The notes beneath the pieces are model-generated. The model searched no databases. It was not told where the DNA came from and saw only the letters and a program-made list of their open reading frames with translations. DNA of 45,879 nt, taken from Segetibacter sp. GTDB taxonomy: Bacteria > Bacteroidota > Bacteroidia > Chitinophagales > Chitinophagaceae. The DNA is taken from NCBI GenBank assembly GCA_028288505.1, contig JAQBNN010000039.1, positions 1 to 45,879 of the forward strand, in the 5' to 3' direction. Made by a program: the position numbers and the translations under genes. Below are positions 42,022-45,879 of this stretch, in pieces; the stretch's first letter is position 1; the number at the start of each line of letters is the position of its first letter.

Positions 42022-44184
42022 ATGATTAGGATTTGGCTTATAGTATTATTATTCCCCTTCTCAACGACTGCGCAAAACAAAAAAATAACTTTAGAAGATG
42101 TGTACCAATTAGGAACGTTCAGGGCTGAGAATGTACCAGGCTTTAGAAGCATGAGCGATGGAAGATTTTATACCGAAACTTCAAATAATGCACTTATCAA
42201 GAAGAACTTTTTAACTGGCGAAACTGTAGATACGATAGCACGTTCGATTGATGCAAAAGATAGGCGCGGAAAGCAGTTGAACTTTACGGATATTGAATGG
42301 AATGACACAGAAACAAAACTATTGATAGCACAGGAAAGGGAAAGCATTTATCGCCATAGTAGCAAAGCAATGGTTTATGCTTACGATCTTAAAACTAAAA
42401 ACGCTATTAAGATTGATGATGAAAAAGTACTACATGCCACCTATTCACCAGATGCTACTAAGGTTGCATTTGTAAAAAACAACAACTTATATTACAAAGA
42501 CCTCCTCACCAATAAAACCACCCAGGTTACAAAAGACGGGGAGTGGAATAAGATTATCAATGGAAATGCTGACTGGGTGTATGAAGAAGAATTTTCTTTT
42601 ACCAAAGCATTCCAATGGAGTCCTAACGGAACCAACCTCGCTTATTATAAGTTTGACGAAAGCAAGGTTCCGCAATACAGTATGACCTTGTTTAACGGCC
42701 TGTACCCCACACAATACAATTATAAATACCCAAAAGCGGGAGAACCAAATTCTATCATTGAAATCCACACTTATAATCTTGCAACTGCTAAAGATGTGAA
42801 GGTTGACATCGGCACAGAAAAAGACATTTACATTCCCCGCATTAAATGGACCACGAAAGACAACCAACTTGCCGTTGCATGGATGAACAGGCTGCAAAAT
42901 CATTTAAAGTGGTTAATCGCTGACGCAACTACCGGTACCACAAAGACTTTATACGAAGAAAAGAACAAGTATTACGTCGATATTACCGACGACTTCTCCT
43001 TTTTAAAAGACGGTAACCATTTTATAACCAGCAGCGAAAAAGACGGTCACAACCACATCTACTTATACCAGATTGATGGAAAGCTTAAAGCACAAATTAC
43101 AAGTGGCAATTATGATATAGACCATATTACTGGTGTTGATGAAAAAAATAAAACTGTTTATTATACAGCAGCCTATTACTCGCCTTTAGATCGCCAGCTA
43201 TTTGCAGCTAACTATTCAGCAAAAAAAATTACTCCTACACAAATTACCCAGGGAAGGGGAACCCACAGGATTGACATGAACAGCGATTTCACTTACTATG
43301 TTGACAATTACTCGACTATAAATCAGCCTGCTGTTATCTCCATCTTTAATACCAGGGGGAAGCTGGTTAAAACCCTAAAAGACAATGCAGCATTAAAGAA
43401 TAAATTAACGCAGTTCTCAATAGCAGCAACTGAATTTATACGGGTGCCTAATACCAAAGGCGACACCTTAAATGGTTGGATGCTTAAGCCAGCTAGTTTC
43501 GAGAACAGTAAAAAGTATCCGGTGCTTTTTTGCAACTATGGCGGCCCGGGGAGCCAGCAAGTGGCAGACCGTTGGGGAGCTACAAGCATGTGGCACCAGT
43601 ACCTAGCACAAAACGGGTACATAATTGTTAGCATCGATAATACGGGTACAGGTTTTAGAGGCGAAGAGTTTAAAAAGAAAACCTATTTGCAACTCGGCAA
43701 ACTTGAAATTGAGGACCAGGTAGACGCCGCGAAATATTTGGGAACACTTCCTTTTGTCGACAAGAACAGGATAGGCCACTGGGGTTGGAGTTACGGTGGC
43801 TTTATGAGCAGCCTTGCGATTACTAAAGGCGCCGATGTTTTTAAAGCCGCTGTCGCGGTAGCACCAGTAACCAACTGGAGGTTTTACGACAACATTTACA
43901 CCGAGCGCTTTATGCGTACTCCTCAGGAAAACCCGCAGGGATACGACGAAAATTCGCCCTTAAATTTTACTGATAAGATAAAAGGAAAGTATTTAATCAT
44001 CCATGGAACCGCTGATGATAATGTGCATTTTCAAAACTCGGTGACGATGATTGATAAGATGATCCAAAAGAATATTGACTTTGAAAGTGCTTATTATCCC
44101 AACAAAAATCACAGCATCTCGGGTGGAAATACAACTTTTCATATTTACAGGAAGATGACGGATTTTATATTGAAGAACCTGTAA
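42022..44184 (+). CDS. Dipeptidyl peptidase IV-like S9B serine peptidase
   Basis: 720 residues with a signal peptide (MIRIWLIVLLFPFSTTAQ). The beta-propeller domain includes DWVYEEEFSFTKAFQWSPNG, the Glu pair that anchors the substrate N-terminus in DPP IV. The hydrolase domain has Ser590 in WGWSYGGF, Asp665 in HGTADDNVHFQ and His697 in PNKNHSI. The oxyanion Tyr is in FCNYGGPGSQ. It should remove X-Pro (or X-Ala) dipeptides from peptides in the periplasm. It is a single gene with a TATCTTTA box at 41988-41995 that may be its -7 element. Confidence 0.95.
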   Translation: MIRIWLIVLLFPFSTTAQNKKITLEDVYQLGTFRAENVPGFRSMSDGRFYTETSNNALIKKNFLTGETVDTIARSIDAKDRRGKQLNFTDIEWNDTETKLLIAQERESIYRHSSKAMVYAYDLKTKNAIKIDDEKVLHATYSPDATKVAFVKNNNLYYKDLLTNKTTQVTKDGEWNKIINGNADWVYEEEFSFTKAFQWSPNGTNLAYYKFDESKVPQYSMTLFNGLYPTQYNYKYPKAGEPNSIIEIHTYNLATAKDVKVDIGTEKDIYIPRIKWTTKDNQLAVAWMNRLQNHLKWLIADATTGTTKTLYEEKNKYYVDITDDFSFLKDGNHFITSSEKDGHNHIYLYQIDGKLKAQITSGNYDIDHITGVDEKNKTVYYTAAYYSPLDRQLFAANYSAKKITPTQITQGRGTHRIDMNSDFTYYVDNYSTINQPAVISIFNTRGKLVKTLKDNAALKNKLTQFSIAATEFIRVPNTKGDTLNGWMLKPASFENSKKYPVLFCNYGGPGSQQVADRWGATSMWHQYLAQNGYIIVSIDNTGTGFRGEEFKKKTYLQLGKLEIEDQVDAAKYLGTLPFVDKNRIGHWGWSYGGFMSSLAITKGADVFKAAVAVAPVTNWRFYDNIYTERFMRTPQENPQGYDENSPLNFTDKIKGKYLIIHGTADDNVHFQNSVTMIDKMIQKNIDFESAYYPNKNHSISGGNTTFHIYRKMTDFILKNL

Positions 44185-44206
44185 ATAATACATACAAACT
44201 AAACGC

Positions 44207-44238
44207 AAAGAGGCAACCAAAAATGGCTGCCTCTTTAT
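44207..44238 (+). terminator. Terminator of the DPP IV-like gene
   Basis: AAAGAGGCA (44207-44215) pairs with TGCCTCTTT (44228-44236) with a 12-nt loop, 22 bp after the stop. The T tract is short. Confidence 0.75.
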
Positions 44239-44296
44239 ATATAAAACACAAAAACATGCATCTGACTTGCGCTACTTCTTAATAGTTTCTTTTAAA

Positions 44297-44350
44297 TACC
44301 AGCAGTAGTTTTTATAGCGTCAGCGTTGCGTCGCAATCACTTCATCTGTA
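44297..44350 (-). repeat. Dispersed element, GCGACGC core with AGTGATT flank (copy U)
   Basis: The reverse complement begins ACAGATGAAGTGATTGCGAC, then GCAACGCTGACGC, and ends ACTGCTGGTATTT. It shares the GTGATT flank with copy R and the GATGAA with copy P. Confidence 0.75.
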
Positions 44351-44443
44351 TAGCTGGTGGGCGGCCTTAGTTTCCTTTTTTGCAAAGCACCTTAAGTGTT
44401 ATGAGGTAAACATGTAACCTATACCTTACGAAATGCACTATCG

Positions 44444-45235
44444 TTATATTCTTATCTTATCCTCAGCCTCACTTACAATTGTATAATTATCTTTCTTAAA
44501 ATACTTCCGGTATTTATCGCTTATTTCCTTTGGCTGCTGCTTGTCGTTTAAGTATAAGTCGCCATCTTTTATTTCAATCCGGTAGCCTTTTTTTCTATCT
44601 ATTAGCCCATCCTTTTGAAGCTCGTTGGTAAATTCACGCAGTTGACCTAACTCTACTTTTGCCTTTTCCATACTTTTTCTTGCTTCCTGCATACCCTCTC
44701 GTGCTTGTTCAATCGCTTCTTCTACATGCTCTTTAATTTTCCCGTCGTTCAACTTTATATTCAATTTTTCTTTCTCCAGCTGCTGTTTTACTTTTTCCAA
44801 CTCTTCTTTCACCTTTACCATTTCTACCTTCTTAACCTTTTCTATCGACTGTGATACTTCTTTTTCCACCTTGTCCCAATCTACCTTTTTCATCGCTACA
44901 TCTATTTCCCGGCCTATTTTGTCAAAATCTACTTTCGATAAAGAGGCATCAATGTCCTTCTGCATTTTTGAGAAGTCCATCTTTTTCATTTGTTCCTCAA
45001 GCTTCGTCATTTGCACTTCGAGGTTCCGCATGGCTTGCTCTATTTTATCATTCAGTTCTCCGTCCTCAATTCTATTACGTTTCCTGGGTGGAGTGGTATC
45101 ATTGTATCCTTCGCTTTTGGGGCGAAAGTAGTTTTTCTCTTCCGCAGGGTTTTTTTGGCTGAATGCGGAAAAGGCAATTGTAGTGGCGGTAAAAGCTAAT
45201 ACCAGTACTAACCTGGTGGCGACTTGATGTTTCAT
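44444..45235 (-). CDS. Exported coiled-coil protein with 16-residue repeats
   Basis: 263 residues with a signal peptide (MKHQVATRLVLVLAFTATTI to about 26). Residues 60-205 are highly charged and helical. Three 16-residue repeats follow one another at 86-101, 102-117 and 118-133 (MDFSKMQKDIDASLSK, VDFDKIGREIDVAMKK, VDWDKVEKEVSQSIEK). After the coiled coil comes a short beta tail with YRIEIKDGDLYLNDKQQP. I do not recognise a named family; similar proteins in Chitinophagaceae often lie near extracytoplasmic-function sigma factors, as I recall, but none is in the window. It probably sits in the periplasm and may respond to envelope stress; that is inference. Confidence 0.75.
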   Translation of the reverse strand: MKHQVATRLVLVLAFTATTIAFSAFSQKNPAEEKNYFRPKSEGYNDTTPPRKRNRIEDGELNDKIEQAMRNLEVQMTKLEEQMKKMDFSKMQKDIDASLSKVDFDKIGREIDVAMKKVDWDKVEKEVSQSIEKVKKVEMVKVKEELEKVKQQLEKEKLNIKLNDGKIKEHVEEAIEQAREGMQEARKSMEKAKVELGQLREFTNELQKDGLIDRKKGYRIEIKDGDLYLNDKQQPKEISDKYRKYFKKDNYTIVSEAEDKIRI

Positions 45236-45446
45236 AAAACAGGTGGTTTTTGTTTTAGTAGTTTTGTTACGAATGATTTCGTATTAAATGTACGATTGAC
45301 TTCGTAGAACAGAAAATAAAAAAAGGATTTTAGAAAAATTTAACAGAAAAGGGACACAGCACCGCAAGTGAATATATAGTTGCAAGGACTGGAACCTGAA
45401 GTAGAGAGGAATGAAATACCGAGGAAGCCGAATAGAATTATACAAA

Positions 45447-45502
45447 GTACAAGAGTGCGATGCAACGATGCTTAATTGGTGTTCATACTGCCGGGTCCAA
45501 AA
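45447..45502 (+). repeat. Dispersed element, near-GCGACGC class (copy V)
   Basis: The copy begins GTACAAGAGTGCGATGCAAC, then GATGCTTAATTGG, and ends ACTGCCGGGTCCAAAA. One base of the core dyad is changed (GCGATGC). The rest of 45236-45579 holds no gene. Confidence 0.8.
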
Positions 45503-45579
45503 TAAAATACTCCATTGGTAATTATTGCTTTTATAAACTGGTTTAATATTGCGACTTTTGAAGCAAAGTATTTTTATAA

Positions 45580-45879
45580 ATGAACGTTGAAGCCCAAACA
45601 GAAACAGCGCTGGATTTTCTACAGGAATTTGCAGCAATTGTAGGTGATAAATATGTTTTTACTGATGAAGAAAGTCGCCAAAACTATGGCCACGACGAGA
45701 CGGAGCATTTGCTGTATTTACCCACGGTAGTAATTAAACCGAGGACGGCGGAAGAGATTAGTGCAATTATGAAAATTTGTAACGCTAACCTCATACCTGT
45801 GACACCAAGAGGCGCCGGTACGGGCTTGAGCGGTGGAGCTTTGCCAAATTTTGCTGGCGTGCTTATATCGATGGAGAGA
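45580..45879 (+). CDS. FAD-binding oxidoreductase (GlcD-like), N-terminal part
   Basis: The first 100 residues of a gene cut by the window end, from the ATG at 45580. FTDEESRQNYGHDETEHLLY is followed by PTVVIKPRTAEEISAIMKIC and the FAD-binding loop TPRGAGTGLSGGALP, the signature of the PCMH-type FAD domain of glycolate and D-lactate dehydrogenases. It probably oxidises a 2-hydroxy acid such as D-lactate or glycolate. The rest of the gene, with the substrate and possible iron-sulfur parts, lies outside the window. It is divergent from the coiled-coil protein gene. Confidence 0.9.
   Translation, partial: MNVEAQTETALDFLQEFAAIVGDKYVFTDEESRQNYGHDETEHLLYLPTVVIKPRTAEEISAIMKICNANLIPVTPRGAGTGLSGGALPNFAGVLISMER

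Noticed and set aside
3434-45502. The repeated cores as a CRISPR array
   Set aside because: Copies are kilobases apart, in both orientations, with no regular spacers and no cas genes.

Overview
The window looks like chromosomal DNA of a Bacteroidota member, most likely Chitinophagaceae or a close relative. The sequence is AT-rich. It carries a PorP/SprF-type protein of the type IX secretion system, DUF3078 and DUF4861 proteins, LytTR/LytS-type two-component regulation and bacillithiol synthesis (BshA). Starts lack Shine-Dalgarno sequences, and several genes have TAnnTTTG -7 boxes upstream. I saw no rRNA, tRNA, CRISPR array, prophage or insertion sequence.

Layout. 1-2350 is a decayed accessory stretch: a 21-bp tandem repeat array cut by the window edge, one intact FN3-domain gene, and a RelE-type toxin-antitoxin pair destroyed by frameshifts and a stop. 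2349-9114 holds a secreted pappalysin-like metalloprotease lipoprotein, a diheme cytochrome c, a CDGSH protein, a membrane protein with a possible acetyltransferase domain and a large S9D glutamyl endopeptidase-like peptidase. 9498-10400 is a PhnD-like binding protein broken by two frameshifts. 10505-17800 has a Gmad2 lipoprotein, cbpA-cbpM, a DUF4861 lipoprotein, a small winged-helix-like gene with a very strong hairpin behind it, and a sensor kinase/LytTR regulator/M28 peptidase operon. 18008-32701 is mostly housekeeping: dxs, scpA, frr, bshA, a DNA glycosylase, upp and anmK, mixed with peptidase, transporter and envelope genes. 32698-45879 has a PAS/DHp protein without a kinase ATPase domain, adenine deaminase, an MsbA-like ABC exporter, rbfA, a LolC/E-like permease, a WecA/TagO-like transferase, a DPP IV-like peptidase, a coiled-coil periplasmic protein and the start of a GlcD-like FAD oxidase.

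Most genes are ordinary, in one- to three-gene units. The most striking structure lies between genes: about 20 copies of a roughly 55-bp dispersed element, in both orientations and none inside an intact gene. Its core occurs in two classes, GCGACGC and GTGACAC, which differ by a paired change that keeps the 3+1+3 dyad. Three places show head-to-head pairs about 70-110 bp apart, like the paired REP units (BIMEs) of enterobacteria. This family is the best candidate here for something undescribed. No transposase or RAYT gene lies in the window.

The proteins suggest a cell geared to peptide use and envelope upkeep: two S9 peptidases, two M28 peptidases and one M43 protease, all with apparent export signals, together with a T9SS component, drug/lipid exporters and cell-wall recycling (AnmK). 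All functional calls come from reading motifs by eye; no database search was run.
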